Assembly: GCA_946407065.1 (NCBI GenBank)
Contig: CAMJMQ010000001.1
Location: 217,428-281,427, forward strand
Direction of reading: 5' to 3'
Origin: an uncultured Clostridia bacterium
GTDB lineage: Bacteria > Bacillota > Clostridia > Oscillospirales > Acutalibacteraceae
Length of the DNA stretch: 64,000 nucleotides
Every line of letters begins with the position of its first letter. The stretch's first letter is position 1. This document shows, piece by piece, positions 8,746 through 17,129 of this stretch. Made by a program: the position numbers and the translations under genes. The notes under the pieces were generated by a model that saw nothing but the letters and a program-made list of their open reading frames with translations, was not told the DNA's origin and made no database searches.

Positions 8746-9861
8746 TCATTTAATATAGTTCATAAAAATTTTTTTATTCTCACTCGCAGCCGTAGTTGGT
8801 CTACCCAAATCTAATCTCGCCCCGATAGAACACTTCACTTCTATCAAACTAAGTCCCTCTCGCGCTTTTGCATCAATCAATTGATTATCCAAATCCATGA
8901 AGTTATCCACACTAACAGCGTTTAGATATCCGCAGGCTTTCGCGATGCCAACTATATCCATGTTTGACGCAACAGTAGGCATACCACCAACAGTCTCATG
9001 TGCGCCATTATTTATTACGATATGGACAAGGTTTTTCGGGGCATTTGCACCGATAACTGCCATAGAACCCATGTGCATAAGAACAGCACCGTCGCCATCA
9101 ATGCACCAGATTTTTCTGTCCGGCTTATTCAGCGCCACACCTAATGCAATAGAAGAACTATGCCCCATAGAGCCAACTGTCAGAAAATCATATTGATGAC
9201 TTTGACCGTTTGCTACTCTTGTTTCAAACAGCTCACGACTCGCTTTGCCTGTTGTGGACACGATCGGTTCATCTCCCGCCACTTGGACGATATGCTGAAT
9301 GATTTCCTCGCGCATCATGGTGTTGTCATTTTTATATACAACTTTTTCATCGTATTTTAATGCGCCTTTACGGACGATAAACGCCGCTTGCTTACCGTTT
9401 TTCAGAAAAGCACGGAAAATCTCCATAGCTGCTTTCAGTTCATCTTCTGTCGTTTCTTTTCCGATAATAAATGTCTTAACATCCATATCCTCCATCAGCT
9501 TGACTGTAACCTCGCCCTGATAAATATGCTGCGGTTCGTCGTGAATACCAGGTTCACCGCGCCAACCGATAATGAATATCATCGGAATCGCGTAAACCTT
9601 ATCATTCAGAAGTGACGCAAGCGGATTGATAACATTTCCCTCGCCGCTGTTCTGCATATAGACTACCGGCACTCTACCTGTTGCCAAGTGGTAGCCTGCC
9701 GCTAAACCGACACAGTTACCTTCGTTCGCCGCAATAATATGATGCTGCTGGTCGATACCATAAGTATTCATCAGGTAATCGCACAGCGCTTTCAGCTGAC
9801 TGTCCGGAACACCTGTATAGAAATCAGCTTCTATTATTTCTAATAGTTTTTCAACCTTCAT
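8746..9861 (-). CDS. aepY: Phosphonopyruvate decarboxylase
   Basis: This thiamine-diphosphate enzyme converts phosphonopyruvate to phosphonoacetaldehyde, the step that pulls the PEP mutase reaction forward. The protein has 371 residues, the usual length. It shows FYTGVPDS at residues 14-21, the NEGNCVGLAAGY catalytic Glu stretch near residue 46, and the ThDP/Mg motif GDGAVLMHMG...INN near residue 240. It overlaps the upstream radical-SAM gene by TAATG and is therefore translationally coupled. Family knowledge makes phosphonoacetaldehyde the product. The usual next enzyme, a 2-aminoethylphosphonate transaminase, is not found in this window. Confidence 0.92.
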   Translation of the reverse strand: MKVEKLLEIIEADFYTGVPDSQLKALCDYLMNTYGIDQQHHIIAANEGNCVGLAAGYHLATGRVPVVYMQNSGEGNVINPLASLLNDKVYAIPMIFIIGWRGEPGIHDEPQHIYQGEVTVKLMEDMDVKTFIIGKETTEDELKAAMEIFRAFLKNGKQAAFIVRKGALKYDEKVVYKNDNTMMREEIIQHIVQVAGDEPIVSTTGKASRELFETRVANGQSHQYDFLTVGSMGHSSSIALGVALNKPDRKIWCIDGDGAVLMHMGSMAVIGANAPKNLVHIVINNGAHETVGGMPTVASNMDIVGIAKACGYLNAVSVDNFMDLDNQLIDAKAREGLSLIEVKCSIGARLDLGRPTTAASENKKIFMNYIK

Positions 9862-11396
9862 TAACTGTTTTCCTTTGCCCTATCTACGATTTTCTTTTGA
9901 ATCATTGTAGATGATACGCCCTTGGTATAGTCAGGCTCGATCACCTGACCGCCCCATTCTCTCATTGTTGAAATTGCCTTTGCTCTAACATCAGCAAGAG
10001 GCCCCTCGCGCCAGTCTGTTCCATGTACCATGAAGTCTGGCTTCAACTCTCTAAGGTTATCATCGTAATCACGAGTTACCTGAGGAACTACTTTATACAC
10101 ACCCTTGATATTCTCTACAACAACCTTTCTCTGTTCATAAGGCATATAGGGCACACGCTTGTAGGAAGCAATTGCTTCGTCAGTAAACAAACCAACAATT
10201 ACTTTGCCATATTGAGCTGCTGTTTTGATAATATTGATGTGACCGGGATGAATAATATCGGCAGCCATAGGAACATAAACTGTCAAATTAGACTTTTCGA
10301 TTCTCTCCCTCACCATGCTATCATCAAAGATATACTCATCAACCTCAGAACATTCTGGCATTGTCGGACGCGCAGGCGCTGTTGTATGGTGAACGCAGCC
10401 ATCACAAAGAGTACCTTTTAAGTCATCTTCCATAAATCTGCGGCGCATGTCTTTCATCACATCGCCATACCAGCCATCATAAAGTGAAACCTTATTTAGG
10501 TCAGCAACAATCAGCATGTTCTCATAGTCTGCATTCTCAATAGAAAGATAACCTTCTTTAGTTACAGAAATAGCATCAAACGGAAGATTACATTTTCTGC
10601 ACTCCTCATCATCGCATCTACAACGCAAATAATCTTCTATTTCTGGCATATATCCGCCCTGATTATATACATATTTGAATACAATTTGATCCGCAAGTCC
10701 CTCGAAAACCTCATAGTACATATCCTTGAGGTTTTCGGTAAAGCGTGTCAATATACCAGTGACATAAATTTTATAGTTCTTTCCTGTTTCCTTACGGTAT
10801 TGATTCAAATACCTAAGGTGTTCCATTACCTTATCAAAATCATCGCGACCATGAATGAACTCATAGAGCTTGCGCTGAGGTGCATTAATGGAAAATTTGA
10901 TACTATCCAAACCGGCATCTATTACCGCTCGGATTCTTTCAGGAGTAGCAACGGAACCATTGGAAGTCAAATAGACATATGTATATCCAATTTCTTTTGC
11001 CTTAGCTATGTATTCCGGTAACTCTGGAACAAGGAAAGGTTCACCAGTGGCATAAAAGCCTACTTCTCTTGTACCGAGATCATAAGCTTGCTGTAAAATG
11101 TCAAACGCTTTATCTTTGTTCATCTTGCCAACCTTGCGCTGCATTTTCTGATGGGCACAAAAAATACAGGCATGGTTGCATACATTTGATACTTCCATCA
11201 AGAAATTAGAACGCGGAAAAGGCGGTTCTAAGCTGTAGAGGTTATCACGATTCGCCTTTTTTAATCTGACACGCTCCATCAAATCCACGTCTTTTCCCAT
11301 CTTGTCATAATCATACTGTCTAAGAGTGCAAGTTGCATTATCGCAGTGCATACAATCCATATTTTTATCGCAAGTCATCGTATCATTGCATCCCAT
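9861..11396 (-). CDS. Radical SAM protein fused to an HxGH cytidylyltransferase domain
   Basis: This is a two-part protein of 511 residues. The first ~20 residues are Cys-rich (five Cys). The radical SAM core begins near residue 75 with CNHACIFC, the CxxxCxxC that binds the 4Fe-4S cluster, followed by ATGEPF. A Cys-rich SPASM-like segment (CRCDDEECRKCN and a later CDGCVHH) follows between residues ~255 and 345. The last ~140 residues are a nucleotidyltransferase of the glycerol-3-phosphate cytidylyltransferase type: HPGHINI, VHGTDW and a final SSTMI. The start at 11396 is set by GAGGAG ten bases upstream. It lies between PEP mutase and phosphonopyruvate decarboxylase, so it probably modifies and/or activates a phosphonate. 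The fusion is unusual and the chemistry is not known. Confidence 0.85.
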   Translation of the reverse strand: MGCNDTMTCDKNMDCMHCDNATCTLRQYDYDKMGKDVDLMERVRLKKANRDNLYSLEPPFPRSNFLMEVSNVCNHACIFCAHQKMQRKVGKMNKDKAFDILQQAYDLGTREVGFYATGEPFLVPELPEYIAKAKEIGYTYVYLTSNGSVATPERIRAVIDAGLDSIKFSINAPQRKLYEFIHGRDDFDKVMEHLRYLNQYRKETGKNYKIYVTGILTRFTENLKDMYYEVFEGLADQIVFKYVYNQGGYMPEIEDYLRCRCDDEECRKCNLPFDAISVTKEGYLSIENADYENMLIVADLNKVSLYDGWYGDVMKDMRRRFMEDDLKGTLCDGCVHHTTAPARPTMPECSEVDEYIFDDSMVRERIEKSNLTVYVPMAADIIHPGHINIIKTAAQYGKVIVGLFTDEAIASYKRVPYMPYEQRKVVVENIKGVYKVVPQVTRDYDDNLRELKPDFMVHGTDWREGPLADVRAKAISTMREWGGQVIEPDYTKGVSSTMIQKKIVDRAKENS

Positions 11397-11411
11397 AATT
11401 CTTCTCCTCAT

Positions 11412-12710
11412 TTATATTTCATCAATTAATGTAATAATTTGTTTGATAGACATTAAGTTGTCGTCCACTTCTTTTGCCCGGTGATTCACCAAAATACTCT
11501 TTGCTACATTTTCCATTGCCGGATACGCTGCTCTAAGTAATTGGTTGGCGTAAATAACAACTTTTACACCATGCTGTGCTAATTCGCTTTCTGTAATCGT
11601 ATTGAAACTAGTCGGAACAACAACAATCGGTACATCAGGGTATTTCTCTCTGAACACATCACAAAACGAAATGATTTCTTCGGGGCTTTTTTTCCGGCTA
11701 TGAATCATTATTCCGTCGGCTCCCGCTCGCACATATGCAAATGCTCTCTCTAAAGCGTCAGCTTGTCCTTTGCCTAAAATCAAAGACTCAATTCTGGCTA
11801 TAATCATGAAATCATCTGAAAGCTGAGCATTTTTGCCTGCTTTTATTTTTTCGCAAAAGTTTTCGATTGTGTCCTGCGTCTGTTCAACTTCAGTTCCAAA
11901 CAAACTGTTCTTTTTCAAGCCTGTTTTATCCTCAATAATAATTGCGGAAACGCCCATTCGTTCCAAGCTTCGTACTGTATAAACAAAGTGCTCAATGCGA
12001 CCGCCTGTATCTCCATCAAAGATAATCGGCTTAGTAGTGACCTCCATAACATCGTTAATCGTTCTAAAACGACTGGTCATATCCACTAATTCAATATCCG
12101 GCTTGCCTTTTTCGGTGCTGTCACAAAGACTGCTTATCCACATGGCATCGAACTGATAGATTGCCTCACCTTCGGAAGCTAAAGTCTTCTCTGCAATCAG
12201 TCCGGTCAAACCACTATGTACTTCTAAGGTTTTGACAATCGGAACAAGCTTCAGAAGTTTTTTTAATCGAGCACGCCTTAATTCTGGCATTGCAAGCTTT
12301 TCGCGCATCTGCCTATCTATTTTTTGAACCTTTTCGTTGACAGTATAGGGAACTTCAATCAGTTTTCCACCATATTCTGACAAAAGCTTTATAAGATTCT
12401 TTCGAATAACTTCTAAAGGACCTGAACTCCAGTTATCCCCATGAATTACATAATCTGGACGCAAATCAGTTATTACTTTGTCGTATAAAATATTGTCCTG
12501 AATGATAACATCTTTTATTCCCGGTATTTTTCTCACCATCTCAACTCTTTCTTGCGTAGTGAGAATCGGGAATCTATTGTAGCGAACCATTTCTTCATCA
12601 GAAAGAACACCAACAATAACATCTCCATATTTCTTGGCTTCTGCAAGTATATTTAGATGGCCTTCGTGGATGTTATCAGTGCAAAAGCAAGTATAAATCA
12701 TATTTGTCAT
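11412..12710 (-). CDS. Cytidylyltransferase-PEP mutase fusion
   Basis: The first ~130 residues form an HxGH nucleotidyltransferase domain (HEGH near residue 16, IHGDNWSSGP near residue 90). The rest is phosphoenolpyruvate phosphomutase, which rearranges PEP to phosphonopyruvate and founds nearly all phosphonate synthesis. The diagnostic EDKTGLKKNS motif (EDKxxxKxNS) lies near residue 246. Fused PEP mutase and CTP-transferases are known from phosphonate-glycan clusters, where the transferase makes a CDP-phosphonate. The next gene carries a second nucleotidyltransferase domain, so the pair may activate two compounds or act as a heteromer. The ribosome site TAGGA precedes the chosen ATG. The gene heads the phosphonate module, 41 bases after the ABC ATPase stop. 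Confidence 0.92.
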   Translation of the reverse strand: MTNMIYTCFCTDNIHEGHLNILAEAKKYGDVIVGVLSDEEMVRYNRFPILTTQERVEMVRKIPGIKDVIIQDNILYDKVITDLRPDYVIHGDNWSSGPLEVIRKNLIKLLSEYGGKLIEVPYTVNEKVQKIDRQMREKLAMPELRRARLKKLLKLVPIVKTLEVHSGLTGLIAEKTLASEGEAIYQFDAMWISSLCDSTEKGKPDIELVDMTSRFRTINDVMEVTTKPIIFDGDTGGRIEHFVYTVRSLERMGVSAIIIEDKTGLKKNSLFGTEVEQTQDTIENFCEKIKAGKNAQLSDDFMIIARIESLILGKGQADALERAFAYVRAGADGIMIHSRKKSPEEIISFCDVFREKYPDVPIVVVPTSFNTITESELAQHGVKVVIYANQLLRAAYPAMENVAKSILVNHRAKEVDDNLMSIKQIITLIDEI

Positions 12711-12751
12711 TAGTCCTATCCAATTATATATTTTCTTTTTATATATTTTCT

Positions 12752-14026
12752 TTACTTTATCTCTTTTAATTCAGGCATCACGTGAAACCCCCACGACCTA
12801 CTATCCCATACAAAATTATGTAGCTGATCTTTATTATATATGCTAAAAGCCACAGCCTTCGGAACGTAATCATGCCTTATTTGATTGCCAATATTATCAG
12901 GCTCAAACGCTACAATCTGGAAAATATAATCCCCAGGCGCTATTTGTGTAGTATCTAACACAAAACTACGCTTATAAGTTTCACCTTCTGTACACTCAAA
13001 AGAAGTGCTTGTAGTTGTTCCAACCGGTGTTCGATCAGGTTTTAAAACCGTTATTCTAAAGCATAAATTTTTTATGCTTTTATTACATTCGTATTCCAAA
13101 GAAAACTCAAACTTTTCTCCAAATTGAATATTATTGGAATTATTTAATACATCTAGATATAATATCTTGATATCTGCTGTAATCCAAGGATCATGCTCTC
13201 TTTTGGTAAAATCGTTGTGCATGAGCTTTTCCTTAATATCACCAAGGTAAATCTCTATCGCTTCTTCAACACCTCCTTCAAAGATAACTTTTCCTTTATC
13301 CAACACAATACACCTATCACAAAGCTGTCGAATGGTATTCATATTATGAGATACATATAAAACGGTACGTCCATCCTCTTTAGCAGCTTCTCTCATTTTT
13401 GTCAGGCACTTCTTCTGAAATGCCATATCACCGACAGCAAGGACTTCATCCATAATCATAATCTCAGAATCAAGGTGTGCTGCTACAGAGAACGCAAGTT
13501 TAACAAACATACCACTGGAGTAACGCTTGACAGGGGTGTCAATAAAGTCCCTTACCTCGGAAAACTCGATAATGTCTTCCATTTTGGCATCAATTTCAGC
13601 TTTGGTCATTCCTAAAATTGCCCCGTTTAGGTAAACATTTTCTCTGCCGGTCATTTCAGGGTTAAAACCTGTGCCGACTTCAAGCATCGAAGCGATACGG
13701 CCATAGATATCAATCTCTCCCTCAGTCGGAGCAGTAACTTTTGACAATAGCTTTAAGAGCGTACTTTTTCCGGCGCCGTTGCTGCCAATAATACCAACAG
13801 CCTCACCCTGATAAATCGTTAAGTCGATTCCGTTGAGTGCCATGAAAGTTTTTCCGTGGCTTCTCTCTCCCTCGCCAATCTTTGAATTTGGATCCTCTTT
13901 GCCGCGCACGCGCGCCCACCAGCTCTGCAAGTCCGCTTGAAGCGTACCTCCGCCGATCTGTCCTAGCTTGTACATTTTCTTTACGCCAGAAACTTTAATG
14001 GCGATATCGTTTTTGTTATCAGACAT
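12752..14026 (-). CDS. Polysaccharide/teichoic acid ABC exporter, ATPase subunit (Wzt/TagH type)
   Basis: This is a 424-residue ATPase that powers export of a finished lipid-linked glycan with the permease just upstream. It has an N-terminal strand IAIKVSGVKKMYKL, Walker A GSNGAGKST near residue 89, the EVGTGFNPEMTGREN stretch, the signature YSSGM and Walker B IMIMDEVLAVGD. Residues ~290-424 form a beta-rich C-terminal domain like the glycan-recognition domain of Wzt. The ATG at 14026 is preferred because GGAGG lies just upstream; a frame extension of four codons overlaps the permease stop. A damaged second copy is at 4462-5754. Confidence 0.9.
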   Translation of the reverse strand: MSDNKNDIAIKVSGVKKMYKLGQIGGGTLQADLQSWWARVRGKEDPNSKIGEGERSHGKTFMALNGIDLTIYQGEAVGIIGSNGAGKSTLLKLLSKVTAPTEGEIDIYGRIASMLEVGTGFNPEMTGRENVYLNGAILGMTKAEIDAKMEDIIEFSEVRDFIDTPVKRYSSGMFVKLAFSVAAHLDSEIMIMDEVLAVGDMAFQKKCLTKMREAAKEDGRTVLYVSHNMNTIRQLCDRCIVLDKGKVIFEGGVEEAIEIYLGDIKEKLMHNDFTKREHDPWITADIKILYLDVLNNSNNIQFGEKFEFSLEYECNKSIKNLCFRITVLKPDRTPVGTTTSTSFECTEGETYKRSFVLDTTQIAPGDYIFQIVAFEPDNIGNQIRHDYVPKAVAFSIYNKDQLHNFVWDSRSWGFHVMPELKEIK

Positions 14027-14037
14027 AGTTGCCTCCA

Positions 14038-14901
14038 TCAGACTGTATCCATAAAGGTACGTTCAACCTTATTGAAGATCATGATTCCAAATACTAAAAC
14101 CAACAAAGTAAATATCCATGAAATGGCTAAAAACAAATAATTAATTGTTCCCTGTCCCAGAACTGCGTATCTGAACACTTCAACAGGCATAGTTACAGGG
14201 TTTATCATTAGGAGTGTTTTAAGTGTTCCCTCTCCCAACTGCGACAGCGGATAAACAATCGGGGTTGCGTACATCCAAAGTTGCACACCAAAAGTTATAA
14301 GCACGGTCAAATCGCGATATTTGGTAGTCATGCTTGATACAATAATGCCAAAGCCCATTCCCATCATGCCAAGATGTACCAATACAAGTGGAATAAGGGA
14401 GAATGCCCACCAGTTGGGGTGAACCTCTCCTGTGATAACAAAGTAAGTCAATACACCCAAAACAAGTATAAACTGAATACCAAATTGAATTAAGGATCCA
14501 AGAACATTTGAAATTGGCATAGTTAATCTTGGAAAATACACTTTACCGAACACTCCGGCATTTGCTGTAAAGGTGGTAGCATTCTTGTTTACGCACCCTG
14601 CGAAATATGTCCAAATTGCAGTACTGGTCAAATAGAAAACTATCTGGGGTAAGCCATCTGTGCTCATTTTAGCTATTCCTCCAAAAACGAAGGTATAGAT
14701 TAAACTGGTTAAAATTGGATTAATAAATAACCATGCCGGACCTAAAACAGTCTGTTTATATGTAATCACAAAAGATCTTTTTGTAAATAACCAAATTAAA
14801 TCCTTATACTGCCACACCTCTTTAAGCTTTAAATCAAACCACTTGTGTTTAGAGCTTATATGAGTGTGATACTTTTCGTAATTGCTTTGTAAACTCGACA
14901 T
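14038..14901 (-). CDS. Polysaccharide/teichoic acid ABC exporter, permease subunit (Wzm/TagG type)
   Basis: This 287-residue ABC-2 membrane protein has about six hydrophobic segments: WLFINPILTSLIYTFVFGG, IVFYLTSTAIWTYFAG, LIQFGIQFILVLGVLTYFV, the LIPLVLVHLGMMGMGFGII region, VLITFGVQLWMYATPIVYP, and a last one near the C-terminus. The conserved NPVTMPVEVFRYA loop near residue 228 is typical of O-antigen and teichoic-acid exporters. It is coupled to the ATPase gene downstream. A clear ribosome site (TAGGAGA) precedes the ATG. It is the only intact exporter channel seen in the locus. Confidence 0.9.
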   Translation of the reverse strand: MSSLQSNYEKYHTHISSKHKWFDLKLKEVWQYKDLIWLFTKRSFVITYKQTVLGPAWLFINPILTSLIYTFVFGGIAKMSTDGLPQIVFYLTSTAIWTYFAGCVNKNATTFTANAGVFGKVYFPRLTMPISNVLGSLIQFGIQFILVLGVLTYFVITGEVHPNWWAFSLIPLVLVHLGMMGMGFGIIVSSMTTKYRDLTVLITFGVQLWMYATPIVYPLSQLGEGTLKTLLMINPVTMPVEVFRYAVLGQGTINYLFLAISWIFTLLVLVFGIMIFNKVERTFMDTV

Positions 14902-14977
14902 TTAATATCTCCTAACATCATTTTAATTACTTGTAATACTCTATAATTATTTACAATCCAAAAACAGAATAGTTTAT

Positions 14978-15128
14978 TCATTCTATCTTCGTATTTTTAT
15001 ATACATACTTCACATCCCGCCCCAATAGTTGAAGCATTATCGGAGTATAAAACATCGGAATCAAGGATCCGATCGCCATATTCACGTATGACAGAACAGC
15101 TCCCATTCTTAATTGACCTTTTTGCCAT
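14978..15128 (-). pseudogene. Wzx-type flippase N-terminal remnant
   Basis: The frame ending at 14978 reads KGQLRMGAVLSYVNMAIG followed by SLIPMFYTPIMLQLLG, the start of an oligosaccharide flippase (first helix and loop). It stops after about 45 codons of some 480. The natural ATG at 15126-15128 is out of frame by one base in a short run of A, so a frameshift and a deletion have both hit the gene. It lies between the ABC permease and a glycosyltransferase, where a Wzx gene is common. Confidence 0.78.
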
Positions 15129-15153
15129 TAATAATCTTCTCCAATTTAACTAT

Positions 15154-16017
15154 TTAGAAAATATTTTTTAGTCTTTCAGGAATCCTAAAAAACAAATAAT
15201 AATACATACCGTAGATATTTGCTTTATGTTTATACTCTTTTCTCTCTTTTTCTTTTTGTCTAGTTTGGCGCAGACGATTCAATTGAGAATAAAGGTAATA
15301 TTTTTGCTTTAAGTTCAACCGTCCATAATTATCAATGTTTTCCAATAAAACTTTTTCACACATTGAGTTTATGCTATCCTTTTTTTCTGTACTTGTCAGT
15401 GCTCCTTCATGCCATCTATACTGGTATAAAGCTTCTTCAATATTATGCACATTAAAGCGGCAAAAAACTCTCAACCAATAATCGTAATCTTCGACCAAAA
15501 ACTTGTTCACATCATAATCGCCTATAGTTTCATACACTTTTCGCGTGTACAAAAAACATGCTCCAACGAAATTTCCGCCTATTATCGCCTCTTTATAATC
15601 CTTAGGCGCTTTAATGATTTCTATAACTTCTCCATTTTCATTAATAACTTCACAGGTTGCAAATACAAAATCCGCTTGACCTGATTGTAATACCTGTACC
15701 ATTCTTTCAATTGCTGTTGGAAGATACAAATTATCATCTGAAGTCCAAGTAAGATAATCACCATTAGCAAGAGAAAAACCACGGTTAAGTCCTCTGGGCA
15801 GTTTTAAATTGATCTCATTTCGATAATACCTGATTCTATCCTCTTTATCTAAGTATTCTTTGGCTATTTCAGGCGTGCTATCAGAAGAACAATCATCAAT
15901 TATAATTAGTTCCCAGTTTTTATAAGTCTGATTTATAACGCTTTCAATACTCTGTCTCATATACTTCTCGCCGTTATATATTGGCAAAACTATTGAAACA
16001 AGTCTATTATTATCCAT
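15154..16017 (-). CDS. Glycosyltransferase family 2
   Basis: This 287-residue GT-A enzyme adds a sugar to the growing lipid-linked glycan in the cytoplasm. The N-terminus VSIVLPIYNGEKYM, the IIIDDCSSD acid pair near residue 40, and the TSDDN metal site near residue 92 are canonical. The C-terminus is basic and aromatic and ends in RIPERLKNIF, suggesting membrane contact. The start overlaps the stop of the UDP-GlcNAc epimerase by 8 bases, so the two are coupled. Donor and acceptor are unknown. Confidence 0.88.
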   Translation of the reverse strand: MDNNRLVSIVLPIYNGEKYMRQSIESVINQTYKNWELIIIDDCSSDSTPEIAKEYLDKEDRIRYYRNEINLKLPRGLNRGFSLANGDYLTWTSDDNLYLPTAIERMVQVLQSGQADFVFATCEVINENGEVIEIIKAPKDYKEAIIGGNFVGACFLYTRKVYETIGDYDVNKFLVEDYDYWLRVFCRFNVHNIEEALYQYRWHEGALTSTEKKDSINSMCEKVLLENIDNYGRLNLKQKYYLYSQLNRLRQTRQKEKERKEYKHKANIYGMYYYLFFRIPERLKNIF

Positions 16018-17110
16018 TTCCTTTCACCAACACATCCGCAATTCTCTTGCATGCAAATCCATCACCGTACGGATTAGATGCCTTACTCATTTTTTCGTAT
16101 TCTTCTTTATCAATCAGCAGTTTTTTGAATTCACGATAGATCACTTCTTCATCTGTGCCGACCAACTTCAGTGTGCCTGCCTCAATTCCCTCCGGGCGTT
16201 CGGTGGTATCACGCATGACGAGGACAGGCTTTCCCAAAGAAGGAGCTTCTTCCTGGATGCCGCCGCTGTCTGTCAGGATCAGGTAACTTCTTGCCATAAA
16301 ATTATGGAAATCCAATACATCAAGAGGCTCGATGATACGAATTCTGTCGTCGTTTCCGAGTTCCTCATCAGCCGCCTGACGAACCACCGGATTCATGTGG
16401 ATCGGATAGATCACCTTTACATCAGGCGTTTCATCAACGATTCGCCGAATGGCGCGGAACATACTATGCATAGGCGCTCCAAGATTCTCTCTGCGGTGTG
16501 CGGTCAGCAGGATCAATCTGCTGCCGTCTGCCCAATCTAATTCAGGATGATGATAGTCCTCCCTAACAGTCGTTTTCAAGGCATCAATGACTGTGTTGCC
16601 GGTAACAAAAACCGTTTCGGGCTTCTTTCCTTCTCTCAACAAATTTTGCTTTGACACCTCGGTGGGAGCAAAATTGTACTGCGAGATGATTCCTACCGCC
16701 TCACGATTGAATTCTTCCGGATAAGGCGAATGAATGTTGTATGTACGCAAACCGGCTTCAACATGTCCAACAGGGATCTGCAAATAAAAGCATGCCAGCG
16801 CCGTCACGAAGGTGGTAGAGGTATCGCCATGAACCAATACAACATCCGGTTTTTCAGCTTCCAGTATCTCTCTGATTCCATTCAGAATATTAGTCGTGAT
16901 GTCAAAAAGCGTCTGCTTGTCCTTCATGATAGAAAGATCATAGTCAGGCACAACTTTGAAAATCTCCAGAACTTGATCGAGCATCTGACGATGCTGTCCT
17001 GTCACACAGACTTTTGTGATGATGTTTTCTCTTGATTTTAGTTCATTAACAAGGGGACACATTTTGATGGCCTCGGGGCGTGTACCGAATACTATTAATA
17101 TTTTTTTCAT
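16010..17110 (-). CDS. wecB: UDP-N-acetylglucosamine 2-epimerase (non-hydrolysing)
   Basis: This enzyme interconverts UDP-GlcNAc and UDP-ManNAc, supplying ManNAc for teichoic-acid linkage units and capsules. It has 366 residues, as usual. Motifs seen are FGTRPEAIKM at the start, GHVEAGLRT near residue 116, TAHRRENLG near residue 205, and DSGGIQEEAPSLGKPVLV near residue 280, which form the nucleotide and active sites. It is flanked by a glycosyltransferase (8-base overlap) and a pyruvyl-transferase-like gene. Confidence 0.93.
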   Translation of the reverse strand: MKKILIVFGTRPEAIKMCPLVNELKSRENIITKVCVTGQHRQMLDQVLEIFKVVPDYDLSIMKDKQTLFDITTNILNGIREILEAEKPDVVLVHGDTSTTFVTALACFYLQIPVGHVEAGLRTYNIHSPYPEEFNREAVGIISQYNFAPTEVSKQNLLREGKKPETVFVTGNTVIDALKTTVREDYHHPELDWADGSRLILLTAHRRENLGAPMHSMFRAIRRIVDETPDVKVIYPIHMNPVVRQAADEELGNDDRIRIIEPLDVLDFHNFMARSYLILTDSGGIQEEAPSLGKPVLVMRDTTERPEGIEAGTLKLVGTDEEVIYREFKKLLIDKEEYEKMSKASNPYGDGFACKRIADVLVKGNG

Positions 17111-17129
17111 AATAACCGTTCCTAAAACA

